Part shown: positions 7,077 to 13,924 of the stretch, piece after piece
Layout: every line of letters begins with the position of its first letter
How positions within the stretch are numbered: position 1 is the first letter of the stretch
Source: Aquifex sp.
GTDB lineage: Bacteria > Aquificota > Aquificia > Aquificales > Aquificaceae
Assembly (NCBI GenBank): GCA_015487405.1
Contig: WFPV01000019.1
Location: forward strand, 1 to 15,105
Reading direction: 5' to 3'
Length of the DNA stretch: 15,105 bases
Notes under the pieces: model-generated
The model's database searches: none
What the model was told of the DNA's origin: nothing
The model's input: the letters and a program-made list of their open reading frames with translations, nothing else
Program-made: the position numbers and the translations under genes

Positions 7077-7866
7077 CCCTCCTGTATATAAGGTCGAGGA
7101 GAAATTTTATCGCCTCGTTCTTTTCTATTTTTTTATTCATCATCTCTTGCGTTTCTTTGTACAGCTTTTCTATCTCCTCACGCAGTTTCTCCTCACCCCA
7201 GGCCTCGTAAAATCCGTCTCTATCCAGATAATCGTCCACCATCTGGAAAAGGAGCCCTACGTTTCTACCGAGTACCTCAAGTTCAGGAATTAGGTCTCTG
7301 CGTCCCGCAACTACTCCGCCGCACATAAAACAGGCTTCGAACAAGGCTCCCGTCTTTTTTAAGCTCACCTCGTAAAGATCCTCGTACCTTTCTATATCAA
7401 GAGCCTGACCACCTACCATACCGTCAGAGCCTGCCTTTTGAGCTATTATTCGGGAAATTTCTAAGATACGCTCCGCGTCTAAAGTTTTAAAGTTTCCAGG
7501 AGTAGATAGTATTTCGAAGGCGTAGGTAAGCAGTGCATCTCCCGCAAGGAGAGCCAAAGCTTCACCGAACTTTACGTGACAAGTGGGAAGTCCCCTTCTG
7601 ACTTCATCGTTGTCCATAGCAGGAAGGTCATCGTGAACGAGAGAGTAATTATGAATAAGCTCTATTGCTACACCCACGGTGATGGCGTCCTCCTCATTTC
7701 CTCCTAAGGCGTTTGCCACAGCAACGGTAAAGAGAGGTCTGATTCTCTTACCTTTTTGGAGTGGATAGTACTTCATCGCTTCTATGAGTATGCGTGGACC
7801 CTTCGGGTTCAAGAGTTCTTCAAGTCTTTCCTCAATTTTTTCCTTCCATTCCTTTACTCTTTCCAT
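7066..7866 (-). CDS. ispA: Short-form polyprenyl diphosphate synthase (IspA/FPP-GGPP synthase family)
   Basis: A 266-residue trans-prenyltransferase homologue. Family members condense IPP with an allylic diphosphate to make FPP or GGPP for quinones, lipids and undecaprenyl phosphate. Seen: KGKRIRP (38-44) for IPP binding, the first Asp-rich motif DDLPAMD (79-85) followed by RRGLPTCHVKFGEA as in E. coli IspA, GGQALD, the KTGALF lysine (about 171), and the second Asp-rich motif VDDYLDRDG (210-218). Tyr74, five residues before the first motif, suggests a short-chain product. Odd: the segment that normally follows the second motif, with GK-x-D and GK-T-YP, is absent. The protein goes straight to a charged helix (about 224-250) and ends, 30 residues shorter than E. 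coli IspA. Last gene of the minus-strand unit, 18 bases after the YihY-like gene, without Shine-Dalgarno. Activity of the truncated C-terminal half is uncertain. Confidence 0.9.
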   Translation of the reverse strand: MERVKEWKEKIEERLEELLNPKGPRILIEAMKYYPLQKGKRIRPLFTVAVANALGGNEEDAITVGVAIELIHNYSLVHDDLPAMDNDEVRRGLPTCHVKFGEALALLAGDALLTYAFEILSTPGNFKTLDAERILEISRIIAQKAGSDGMVGGQALDIERYEDLYEVSLKKTGALFEACFMCGGVVAGRRDLIPELEVLGRNVGLLFQMVDDYLDRDGFYEAWGEEKLREEIEKLYKETQEMMNKKIEKNEAIKFLLDLIYRRVTA

Positions 7867-7875
7867 AAGGTTTAT

Positions 7876-7881
7876 ATGATA
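7876..7881 (-). promoter_or_regulatory. Possible -10 element for leaderless transcription of the ispA-like gene
   Basis: The minus strand reads TATCAT (5 of 6 to TATAAT), ending 9 bases before the ATG of the ispA-like gene, which has no Shine-Dalgarno sequence. It falls in the 18-base gap after the YihY-like gene. No good -35 was identified. Confidence 0.3.
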
Positions 7882-7884
7882 GGA

Positions 7885-8655
7885 TTACTTGAGCGTTTCG
7901 TAGCGGTAGATGTAGCGGGCTCCCGTTAGGATTACGACGAAGTTCACGTTCAGCCATATTAGGAACAATACTATGGAGCTCAGGGAGCCGTACAACACAC
8001 TTCCTTTAAAAATGTATGAGGTGTATAGGGTAAACAGGTACTGAAGCGTAACACTCACCACAAACACAAAAACACCTGAGAAGAAAAGGGAGAGCTTCCG
8101 CTCCACTTTTATAAAAGACAGATACAGGATGAGAATGAAAAGAAAGAATGGTAGGGAAGAAACTACGTCGGGGAGAATCTTAGGTATACCCTTGAAGTGA
8201 ATTTTTAGGAAAACGCTTATTGAGAAAAAGATGGAGCTCAGGATACCGAAAACCACTAGGCTGACCGGCAGGAAAATCCAGAAAAAAAACTCGTGCTTCT
8301 TTTTAAATCTATCTTCCACAACGTAGGAGAAACTCTTTGCCACTTTTTTTATGAAGCTAACAGAAAAAAAGTAAGACAACGCTAAGGAAACAATGGAAGC
8401 TATATTTCTATATTTCTGAATCTTGAATATCTCGTTGAGTATTGTGTGGGTTTGTCTCGGGAAGTGTTCCACAATAAACTGTTCTATCCTCTGTATATCA
8501 AGGTAGGGTGTGTGGGCTATTATGGCAGTAAAAAATACAAACATAGGTGCCAAGACGAGAAGAAACTGAAGGGTGAGTGCAGAAGCGTGATACGAGAAAT
8601 CCTCTTTTACAGCGTCGTACAAGGATAGGTACAGAGCTTTTAGCCCCTTGTTCAT
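7885..8655 (-). CDS. YihY/BrkB family integral membrane protein
   Basis: A 256-residue membrane protein of the YihY/virulence factor BrkB family, formerly misnamed ribonuclease BN. Six hydrophobic segments are visible at about 28-48, 84-102, 123-150, 167-184, 189-211 and 222-246. Family features are the N-terminal amphipathic region with YHASALTLQFLLVLAP (22-37) and the C-terminal YGSLSSIVLFLIWL (222-235) ending in a GAR motif where many homologues have GAE. The biochemical role of the family is not settled, so no function is assigned. Its ATG overlaps the kamA-family stop in ATGA (8652-8655), which indicates coupled translation. The upstream sequence has only a weak CGGAAG as a possible ribosome site. 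It is the third gene of the minus-strand unit. The overlapping plus-strand frames here are shadows. Confidence 0.88.
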   Translation of the reverse strand: MNKGLKALYLSLYDAVKEDFSYHASALTLQFLLVLAPMFVFFTAIIAHTPYLDIQRIEQFIVEHFPRQTHTILNEIFKIQKYRNIASIVSLALSYFFSVSFIKKVAKSFSYVVEDRFKKKHEFFFWIFLPVSLVVFGILSSIFFSISVFLKIHFKGIPKILPDVVSSLPFFLFILILYLSFIKVERKLSLFFSGVFVFVVSVTLQYLFTLYTSYIFKGSVLYGSLSSIVLFLIWLNVNFVVILTGARYIYRYETLK

Positions 8656-9758
8656 ACTTCCGTAATTTCATACTCTACTACTTCTCCCGTGAAGCTTTCA
8701 AACCAAAATTTATTTCCTTCACGCTTCTTTATGTAGTTGGGGAGGAGTGGTACCTTACCCTTTCCTCCGGGTAGGTCCACGGCGTAAGTGGGAATCCCAA
8801 AACCACTCAATCTTCCCCTGAGGTATCTCATTATCTCAAGGCCCCTATCTATACTGGTTCTAAAATGCACGGCTCCTTTTACGGGATCACAGTGAAACAG
8901 GTACTGGGGCTTTACCTTTATCCTGAGCAAACCCCTGAAGAGTTCCAGCATAATTTCCGGGTCGTCGTTTACTCCCTTTAAGAGAACAGTTTGATTGTTT
9001 ACAGGTATTCCCATTCTCAGGAGTCTGTCAACGGCTTCCGCGGAGTAATCGGTTACCTCGTTGGGATGGTTAAAGTGGGTGTTAATCCAAATCGGAGAGT
9101 ATTTTTCCAATATGTCCAACAGCTTATCCTCGAAAAACCTTTGGGGAGCAAGTACGGGCAGTCTCGTTCCGAAGCGTATAATTTCTACGTGTTTTATCTC
9201 CCTTAACCTGCGAAGTAGGTAATCGAGTTTTTCATAGGATAAGGAAAGGGGCTCTCCTCCGGAAATGAGCACGTCTCTTATCTCTTCGTGGCGTTTTATG
9301 TAATCTATAAAACGGTCTATTTCTTCCTTCGTTCTTGCCCTTTCTCCCTGGGAAAAAATTCTTTTCCTCATACAGTGTCTACAGTAAACCGCGCAGAAGG
9401 TGGTTACATTGAGCAGAACTCTGTCCGGGTATCTGTGGGTTAGTCCGGGAATTTCTTCTTCCTCCCTAAAAGGATTGGATTCTCCGTATTTTTGTATCTT
9501 CTCATCGACCTCCACTGCTCTCGGAATGGCTTGAAGCCGTATGGGGTCGTTCGGGTCATCGGGATTTATGAGGGAAAGGTAATATGGAGTTATTGCGAGG
9601 GGGTAGAGACCCCTCGTACGTTTTATGCCTTCCTCTTCCTCGGGCAGAAGGTCTAAATACTTTTTCAACTCCTCTAAGGTCTTTATCCTATTCTGTATCT
9701 GCCAGTTGTAACTCCTCCATTCTTCCTCCGATACGTGTTCAAAGAACCTTCTTCTCAT
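8652..9758 (-). CDS. kamA: Lysine 2,3-aminomutase family radical-SAM/PLP enzyme (KamA type)
   Basis: A 368-residue member of the KamA/EpmB family. KamA interconverts L-lysine and L-beta-lysine using SAM, a [4Fe-4S] cluster and PLP. The radical-SAM motif C122-x3-C126-x2-C129 is followed by MRKR and by GGEP (167-170). The PLP lysine is probably K335 in PGGKGKVPLLPNY. Asp291 (HCDP) and Asp328 (VDLPGG), which bind the substrate amino group in clostridial KamA, are both present, favouring a true aminomutase over the EF-P modifying EpmB. The C-terminal cysteine cluster that binds structural zinc in clostridial KamA (416 residues) is missing. The chain ends soon after the PLP region. The ATG overlaps the helicase stop in ATGA (9755-9758), with GGGAGGA 12 bases upstream inside the helicase gene. 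No EF-P, epmA or beta-lysine acetyltransferase gene is in the window, so the role of beta-lysine here is unknown. Confidence 0.9.
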   Translation of the reverse strand: MRRRFFEHVSEEEWRSYNWQIQNRIKTLEELKKYLDLLPEEEEGIKRTRGLYPLAITPYYLSLINPDDPNDPIRLQAIPRAVEVDEKIQKYGESNPFREEEEIPGLTHRYPDRVLLNVTTFCAVYCRHCMRKRIFSQGERARTKEEIDRFIDYIKRHEEIRDVLISGGEPLSLSYEKLDYLLRRLREIKHVEIIRFGTRLPVLAPQRFFEDKLLDILEKYSPIWINTHFNHPNEVTDYSAEAVDRLLRMGIPVNNQTVLLKGVNDDPEIMLELFRGLLRIKVKPQYLFHCDPVKGAVHFRTSIDRGLEIMRYLRGRLSGFGIPTYAVDLPGGKGKVPLLPNYIKKREGNKFWFESFTGEVVEYEITEV

Positions 9759-10840
9759 ACATTCTTATTATCCTCCCTCTTTCTCCTCAGTCTCTTAATC
9801 CTATCAAGGCTCTTCTTCTCACCGGGAGCTACGAAGTTGAACGCCTTTCCACGCTTTCCCATCCTGCCCGTTCTTCCTATCCTGTGCAGGTAGACCTTGG
9901 GGTCCTCGGGGAGATGAAAGTTTACTACCGCTTCCACTTCCTGTATGTCTAATCCCCTGGCGGCGACGTCCGTAGCAACAAGAATTTTTATCTGTCCTCT
10001 TCTGAACTGCTTCAGAATGTATTCCCTTCTTCTTTGAGGTAGGTCACCAAAAAGGGCGCGTGCTTCAAACCCTTCCTTCCTCAGAACATCTTCTAATAGT
10101 CTTGTATCCTTCTTCCTGTTTACGAAAATTATGACTTTCTTATCCTTAAGCTCTCTCAAAAGCTCCTGAAGGAGCTCTAATTTCTCCCTAACCGAGTACA
10201 CTCTGAGTATTTTTTCCTCTATTTTAGGTTCTACTTCCTTGGAAGGAGCCTTTATGTATTGGGGATTCCTGGTATAGTTTTCGGAGAGCTTTCTAACCTC
10301 CTCAGGAAACGTAGCTGAAACAAAAAAGACCTGTATATCCTCGGCCAGTTTGGAGTGTATAAAGTCTATATCTTCTTTAAAGTTCATATCGAGCATCAGG
10401 TCTACTTCATCAAGAACGAAGTATTTTATACCGGAGGTCTCCAGCGCTCCCCTCTCTATAAGGTCCCTTATTCTTCCCGGAGTGCCAACAATCACGTCGA
10501 TGGGCTTTTTCAGAGTTTCCAAATCCTTTGCTACCTTCGTACCCCCGTAGAAGGCAAAAATACGGAGATTCAGCTTTCTTGCAAAATCCCTCAGATTATC
10601 CCTGATTTGGATAGCAAGTTCTCGCGTGGGAGCCAGGATTAATGCCTTTTCTCCCCTCTTGATATTGTTCAAAATAGGAAGACCGAAAGCTCCCGTCTTT
10701 CCCGTTCCGGTTTTTGCCTGTATAAGACAGTCCTTACCTTTAAGGGCGTAGGGTATAGTTAGTTCCTGAACGGGTGTAGGGTTCTGAAAACCGATTTCCT
10801 TTAAGGCCTCTTTGATTTCTTCCTTGAGCAGTTTAAACAT
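9755..10840 (-). CDS. deaD: DEAD-box family ATP-dependent RNA helicase with DEVD motif II
   Basis: A 361-residue RNA helicase, essentially the two RecA-like domains with no long C-terminal RNA-binding extension. Motifs in order: the Q motif GFQNPTPVQ (17-25), Walker A AKTGTGKT (42-49), PTRELA (71-76), TPGR (120-123), motif II DEVD (144-147), SAT (175-177), FVNRK in motif IV, ATDVAARGLD (289-298) and HRIGRTGR (319-326). Motif II has Val where the family has Ala. The catalytic Asp and Glu are kept, so activity is expected. The tail is Lys/Arg rich (about 341-357). Family roles are ribosome assembly and RNA unwinding. Which subfamily this is cannot be told without a tree. It is the first gene of a four-gene minus-strand unit and has the only clear promoter there. 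Confidence 0.95.
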   Translation of the reverse strand: MFKLLKEEIKEALKEIGFQNPTPVQELTIPYALKGKDCLIQAKTGTGKTGAFGLPILNNIKRGEKALILAPTRELAIQIRDNLRDFARKLNLRIFAFYGGTKVAKDLETLKKPIDVIVGTPGRIRDLIERGALETSGIKYFVLDEVDLMLDMNFKEDIDFIHSKLAEDIQVFFVSATFPEEVRKLSENYTRNPQYIKAPSKEVEPKIEEKILRVYSVREKLELLQELLRELKDKKVIIFVNRKKDTRLLEDVLRKEGFEARALFGDLPQRRREYILKQFRRGQIKILVATDVAARGLDIQEVEAVVNFHLPEDPKVYLHRIGRTGRMGKRGKAFNFVAPGEKKSLDRIKRLRRKREDNKNV

Positions 10841-10843
10841 ACT

Positions 10844-10851
10844 TCCTCCTT
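10844..10851 (-). promoter_or_regulatory. Ribosome binding site of the DEAD-box helicase gene
   Basis: The minus strand reads AAGGAGGA just before the ATG at 10840, with the AGGAGG core 4-5 bases away. It supports this start. Confidence 0.75.
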
Positions 10852-10911
10852 AATGATTTTTCGCGGAGAGAAACGGAGAAATCCCCTTCCCTCCGATTTT
10901 CCTCTTCCTTA

Positions 10912-10939
10912 ATCATAAGGGAAATTTTTGAAAAAGCAA
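10912..10939 (-). promoter_or_regulatory. Predicted promoter of the helicase-kamA-yihY-ispA unit
   Basis: On the minus strand, TTGCTT (10934-10939) is followed after 16 bases by TATGAT (10912-10917), a 5 of 6 match to the -10 consensus. Transcription would start near 10905, leaving a leader of about 65 bases with a Shine-Dalgarno site. This is the best promoter candidate for the whole minus-strand unit. Confidence 0.45.
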
Positions 10940-10948
10940 GTTTAAGAT

Positions 10949-10967
10949 ACCTCGCTGAAGGCGAGGT
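10949..10967. other. Inverted repeat in the divergent intergenic region
   Basis: ACCTCGC (10949-10955) and GCGAGGT (10961-10967) form a perfect 7-base inverted repeat around TGAAG. It lies 15 bases before the thioredoxin-like ATG. It could be an operator, or a hairpin in a 5' leader. It has no T-run, so it is not an intrinsic terminator. The rest of the 142-base gap is purine/pyrimidine-biased sequence with the helicase promoter and a repeated CGGAGA. Confidence 0.4.
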
Positions 10968-10969
10968 CT

Positions 10970-10975
10970 TAGAAT
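10970..10975 (+). promoter_or_regulatory. Possible -10 element of the thioredoxin-like gene
   Basis: TAGAAT (5 of 6 to TATAAT) ends 7 bases before the ATG at 10983, so the transcript would be leaderless. There is no Shine-Dalgarno close to the ATG. A TTGAAA at 10928-10933 is a good -35 hexamer but sits too far (36 bases) to pair with it. Confidence 0.3.
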
Positions 10976-10982
10976 ATGAGAA

Positions 10983-11351
10983 ATGAAGGATTTGTGGACG
11001 CTCATACTCGCTATAGTAGTTGTCCTTGGAATCTTTTTCGGGATAAGGGTACTCGTTTTGTGGAGAGCTAAGAAACTGGTGGGAAGGAAGTTCGAAGGAA
11101 TAGAGGAGGGTATAGTTTACTTTTACTCTCCGAGATGTAAAGCTTGTAAGAGCATGGAACCTACCATCGAGAAGATATCAAAGGATATAAAGGTCTACAG
11201 GGTTAACGTAAATACCGAGGAGGGTGAGAGGCTCGCTAAAAAGTTCGGGATTCTCGGAACACCCACTATTTTCGTTGTAAAAGAAGGCAGAATACGGAAT
11301 GTAATTATCGGAACGAGAGATTACGAGGAGTTGAAAAAGCTTACGGAGTAA
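10983..11351 (+). CDS. Membrane-anchored thioredoxin-like protein
   Basis: A 122-residue protein with one N-terminal hydrophobic helix (about 4-27, then WRAKK) and a compact thioredoxin fold. The active site is C52-K-A-C55 within YSPRCKACKSMEP. The cis-proline loop is G-T-P94-T, followed by the beta strand IFVVKEGRI. The helix followed by RAKK suggests by the positive-inside rule that the catalytic domain is cytoplasmic, though an Arg at 22 within the helix makes the topology uncertain. Function is inferred as thiol-disulfide exchange with an unknown partner. The domain is short (about 85 residues), lacking most of the first beta-alpha unit of classical thioredoxin. It starts at ATG 10983. 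An ATG at 10976 is out of frame. The hemerythrin-like gene follows after 81 bases. Confidence 0.85.
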   Translation: MKDLWTLILAIVVVLGIFFGIRVLVLWRAKKLVGRKFEGIEEGIVYFYSPRCKACKSMEPTIEKISKDIKVYRVNVNTEEGERLAKKFGILGTPTIFVVKEGRIRNVIIGTRDYEELKKLTE

Positions 11352-11366
11352 TAAGTCTTCCGAGAA

Positions 11367-11395
11367 CTGGAAAATTCAAGGTGAAGGGTTATATT
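11367..11395 (+). promoter_or_regulatory. Possible promoter of the hemerythrin-like gene
   Basis: TATATT (11390-11395, 5 of 6) lies 17 bases after CTGGAA (11367-11372, 3 of 6). It would give a leader of about 30 bases containing the Shine-Dalgarno site. The -35 is poor. No FNR-like palindrome was recognised. Confidence 0.3.
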
Positions 11396-11421
11396 TAAGA
11401 AATAAATAAACACTCACTTAC

Positions 11422-11428
11422 GGAGGAG
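11422..11428 (+). promoter_or_regulatory. Ribosome binding site of the hemerythrin-like gene
   Basis: GGAGGAG, with its GGAGG core 6 bases before the ATG at 11433, is a strong site and supports this start. Confidence 0.8.
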
Positions 11429-11432
11429 AGAG

Positions 11433-11867
11433 ATGAACATTACCCAGTACCTCACAGAAGAGCATAGGAAGTGTGACAACATTTACGCAGAGGTGGAAAA
11501 CGCTGTGGTAAACGAAGACTGGGAAAGGGCTGAAAAACTCTTTAGAGAATTCAAAGAAAAAACACTGCTGCACTTCGACAAGGAAGAAAAGGTTTTATTT
11601 CCTGAATTTGAAGAGAAAACGGGTATAGTTATGGGTCCTACCCAAGTAATGCGCATGGAACACGAACAAGCGAGGCAAATCTTAAACCAGATGGAAGAGG
11701 CTCTAAAGAATAGAAATAAAAAAGAGTTTCTTTCTTTGGGAGAAAGCTTGATGATACTGATACAACAACACAATATGAAGGAGGAACAAATTCTCTACCC
11801 TATGTCCGACCAGAACTTAAATCCTTCGGAAATGGTAGAAAAAATGGCTGAACTGGGTGAAGTATGA
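11433..11867 (+). CDS. Hemerythrin-like (HHE domain) protein
   Basis: A 144-residue, all-helical, soluble protein with the hemerythrin/HHE cation-binding pattern. Likely diiron ligands are H11 (EEHRKCD), H47 and E51 (LLHFDKEEKVLFP), H77 (RMEHEQ), and H113 and E117 (QQHNMKEEQILYP). The protein has only these four histidines, one fewer than the five of oxygen-carrying hemerythrins, so it belongs to the broader HHE group. Members bind O2 or NO at a diiron site, or serve in repair of Fe-S damage (YtfE/RIC type). The N-terminal ScdA/YtfE cysteine domain is absent. Its stop overlaps the start of the next membrane protein gene in ATGA, strong evidence that the two act together. The substrate is not known. 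Confidence 0.9.
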   Translation: MNITQYLTEEHRKCDNIYAEVENAVVNEDWERAEKLFREFKEKTLLHFDKEEKVLFPEFEEKTGIVMGPTQVMRMEHEQARQILNQMEEALKNRNKKEFLSLGESLMILIQQHNMKEEQILYPMSDQNLNPSEMVEKMAELGEV

Positions 11868-13072
11868 TACCCCAGGGTATTAATCTTTTATACCTTCCAC
11901 CTTTCAGCATAATAGGTAGGTTCTTCGCCACTGCTGTGCTTTTTGGGGTTATAGAGGGTATTTTCCTAGTGTACCAATCACTAACGGGAAAGTTTTTCCT
12001 CTTTCCTACCGTTCACTTATTCACGCTGGGTTTTATGACTCTTACTATGATAGGGGCTCTGTTTCAGATGCTCCCCGTGGTTGCCGGAGCAGTTATAGAG
12101 AATCCTTTGGATAAAGCCTTTGTAGTTCATACAATCTTGAGTTTGGGAGCCTTCCTTCTGCCCCTCGGTGCCGTCCTTGGCAGTTTCCCCCTTGTCCTTC
12201 TTTCTCTCCTTTTTTTACTTTTCGGAGTGTTTTACATCGTTCCTACAATGTTGAAAAAGCTTTTCTCCGTAAAGGAACTGAGGGATGCTCCGCGCGGATT
12301 CAGGTACGCTCTACTCTCTTTCGGAATAGGAGTTGTTTTGGCGGCACTTCTGGTATTAGGCTACACCGGTCTACTACAAATAAATTACAGCTACCTTCTT
12401 AATTTGCACTTGAGCTTTATGTTGTTTGGGTGGACGGCAACGCTCGTAGCGAGTGTTTCTTTTCAAGTTATAGAGATGTTTTTCGTAACTCCACCCTACC
12501 CTAAGGTCCTTACGAGGAATCTCGCGAAGGTCACCTTTTTCCTGTTACTTTTAAAGTTTCTTTTACCGCAAGTCATAATCATCGACGGTATTATAAGTCT
12601 CCTTTTCATTACTTACGGAGTTATTACGATAGACAGACTCAGGAAAAGGAGACGTAAACTTCCCGACCCACTCATATACCTCTGGTATGTAGGGATGGTT
12701 TCCCTTATCTTTTCTTCCCTCCTTTACCCTTTTAGATTTGAGGTATTTTATCCTTTCCTGGTTTCCTTCGGCGTGTTCGTTCTGAGTGTAATTATGTCGA
12801 TGATGTACAGGATAATTCCTTTTCTGGTGTGGATGCACTTAATGAATAAAGGGATTACCAACGCACCCACCATGCATCAGGTTATTGAGCCCGATAGTAT
12901 ATGGACCAACTTTTACGTTCATTTATCGGCAATAGTGTCATTGATACTGCTCATTTCCGGAGAAAAACTCCTTCCCTCCCTTTTCTTCCTTATAAACTTC
13001 CTGCTTTTGGCGGTTAATATTTACAGAGGTATAAGTACCTATATAGCATACTCCCGCCACGGGAAGTTTTAA
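11864..13072 (+). CDS. Polytopic membrane protein, possibly heme-binding (NnrS / oxidase subunit I-like)
   Basis: A 402-residue protein with about 12 hydrophobic helices (roughly 17-38, 46-75, 84-106, 108-128, 146-170, 175-205, 221-236, 238-255, 268-289, 294-318, 350-366 and 369-388). Histidines lie in or at the ends of helices: H51 (FPTVHLFTLGFMTL), H89, H182 (NLHLSFMLFGW), H325 (YRIIPFLVWMH) and H353. The HL-x-LGF-x-T-x-x-x-x-GA-x-x-Q-x-x-P pattern and the number of helices recall the NnrS and heme-copper oxidase subunit I-like membrane proteins. This is pattern recognition, not an alignment. The gene overlaps the hemerythrin-like gene by four bases, so a joint role in O2 or NO handling is a reasonable guess. 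The oxidase copper-site histidine pair is not seen, so it is probably not a terminal oxidase. Confidence 0.75.
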   Translation: MIPQGINLLYLPPFSIIGRFFATAVLFGVIEGIFLVYQSLTGKFFLFPTVHLFTLGFMTLTMIGALFQMLPVVAGAVIENPLDKAFVVHTILSLGAFLLPLGAVLGSFPLVLLSLLFLLFGVFYIVPTMLKKLFSVKELRDAPRGFRYALLSFGIGVVLAALLVLGYTGLLQINYSYLLNLHLSFMLFGWTATLVASVSFQVIEMFFVTPPYPKVLTRNLAKVTFFLLLLKFLLPQVIIIDGIISLLFITYGVITIDRLRKRRRKLPDPLIYLWYVGMVSLIFSSLLYPFRFEVFYPFLVSFGVFVLSVIMSMMYRIIPFLVWMHLMNKGITNAPTMHQVIEPDSIWTNFYVHLSAIVSLILLISGEKLLPSLFFLINFLLLAVNIYRGISTYIAYSRHGKF

Positions 13073-13111
13073 GTTCCCTCAGAATAATTCTTTTCCTTAT
13101 CTTATATCTCT

Positions 13112-13924
13112 ATGGACTTTAAGAAAGGGGATGTAATTCTCGATTACTACGAAGTTCTTGACATTATCGGAGAGGGAAACTTCGGAAAAGTTTACAAGGT
13201 TAGAGCTCTAAGAGGGAGATACAAGGGGAAGATATTCGCCCTAAAGGTGGCAAACAATCCGTACGCTCTCGAGTACATGTGGAAAGAGGCACAGGCACTT
13301 ATCCTTTTCCGTCACCCTAACATAGTCTCTCTCCAGAGCTACCTCTACAGGAAGGACAAGAACGAGCTTTACCTCATTTACGAGTACATGGATTTTGGAA
13401 CTCTAAAAGATTACGTAGAAGAAAAAGGAACACTATCGGAGGAGGAGGCTTTGAGGGTTCTATCTCATATAGTTAACGCTCTCGAATACTTGCATTCCAG
13501 GGGTTACATCCACAGTGACCTGAAACCTGAAAATATATTCGGTAAAAAGGTTTTGAACACAATCGTTTGGAAGCTTGGAGACTTCGGACTTATACGCATT
13601 AGGGGAGAGGCGTCTATACTTGATGTGAAGGGAACTGTGGGCTTTATAGCTCCCGAGGTTTTTAGGGGAGAGATTCATAGAAGCAGCGATATATTTTCGC
13701 TTGGGTGCGTTTTATACTATATGCTCACCGGGAAAACTCCATTCGAAGGCGAAACAACGCTTGAAAGAAAAAAGAAAAATAGAGAAGGTTTAGTTAAAAT
13801 TCCGGAAAATCTTTCGGATAAAATGAAAAATTTGCTCAGCAAAACGCTCGAAAGGGATTATCAAAAGCGTTTTAGAACGGCAATGGAGTTAAAGGAATAT
13901 CTAATAAAGGAGAGACTAATTTGA
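13112..13924 (+). CDS. Serine/threonine protein kinase (Hanks type, non-RD)
   Basis: A 270-residue eukaryotic-like protein kinase made of the catalytic domain alone, with no membrane helix or PASTA domain. Seen: the glycine loop GEGNFGKVYKV (20-30), the ATP lysine in FALKV (K45), helix C Glu59, the catalytic loop HSDLKPEN (134-141), DFG (157-159), the GTVGFIAPE activation segment (174-182) and DIFSLGCVLYYMLTGKTPF. The HRD motif reads HSD, so the arginine that contacts a phosphorylated activation loop is missing. Activity should not need loop phosphorylation in the RD manner. All catalytic residues are present. No Shine-Dalgarno precedes the ATG. A TATCTT at 13098-13103 lies 8 bases before it and could be a leaderless -10. 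The stop overlaps the phosphatase start, so kinase and phosphatase are a matched pair. The target is unknown. Confidence 0.93.
   Translation: MDFKKGDVILDYYEVLDIIGEGNFGKVYKVRALRGRYKGKIFALKVANNPYALEYMWKEAQALILFRHPNIVSLQSYLYRKDKNELYLIYEYMDFGTLKDYVEEKGTLSEEEALRVLSHIVNALEYLHSRGYIHSDLKPENIFGKKVLNTIVWKLGDFGLIRIRGEASILDVKGTVGFIAPEVFRGEIHRSSDIFSLGCVLYYMLTGKTPFEGETTLERKKKNREGLVKIPENLSDKMKNLLSKTLERDYQKRFRTAMELKEYLIKERLI
13907..13914 (+). promoter_or_regulatory. Ribosome binding site deciding the TTG start of the phosphatase gene
   Basis: AAGGAGAG sits 6 bases before the TTG at 13921, inside the 3' end of the kinase gene. It supports TTG as the start. The next ATG in frame would cut off the first metal-binding region. 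Confidence 0.65.

Noticed and set aside
9584..9952. A 122-codon plus-strand reading frame spanning the kamA-helicase junction
   Set aside because: Both strands here are explained by conserved helicase and kamA ends on the minus strand. No family similarity or start signal.
10861..10905. CGGAG...CTCCG dyad in the divergent gap as a possible terminator
   Set aside because: The stem is only five bases with a 12-base loop and no T-run follows. It lies in the helicase leader, so termination there is unlikely.
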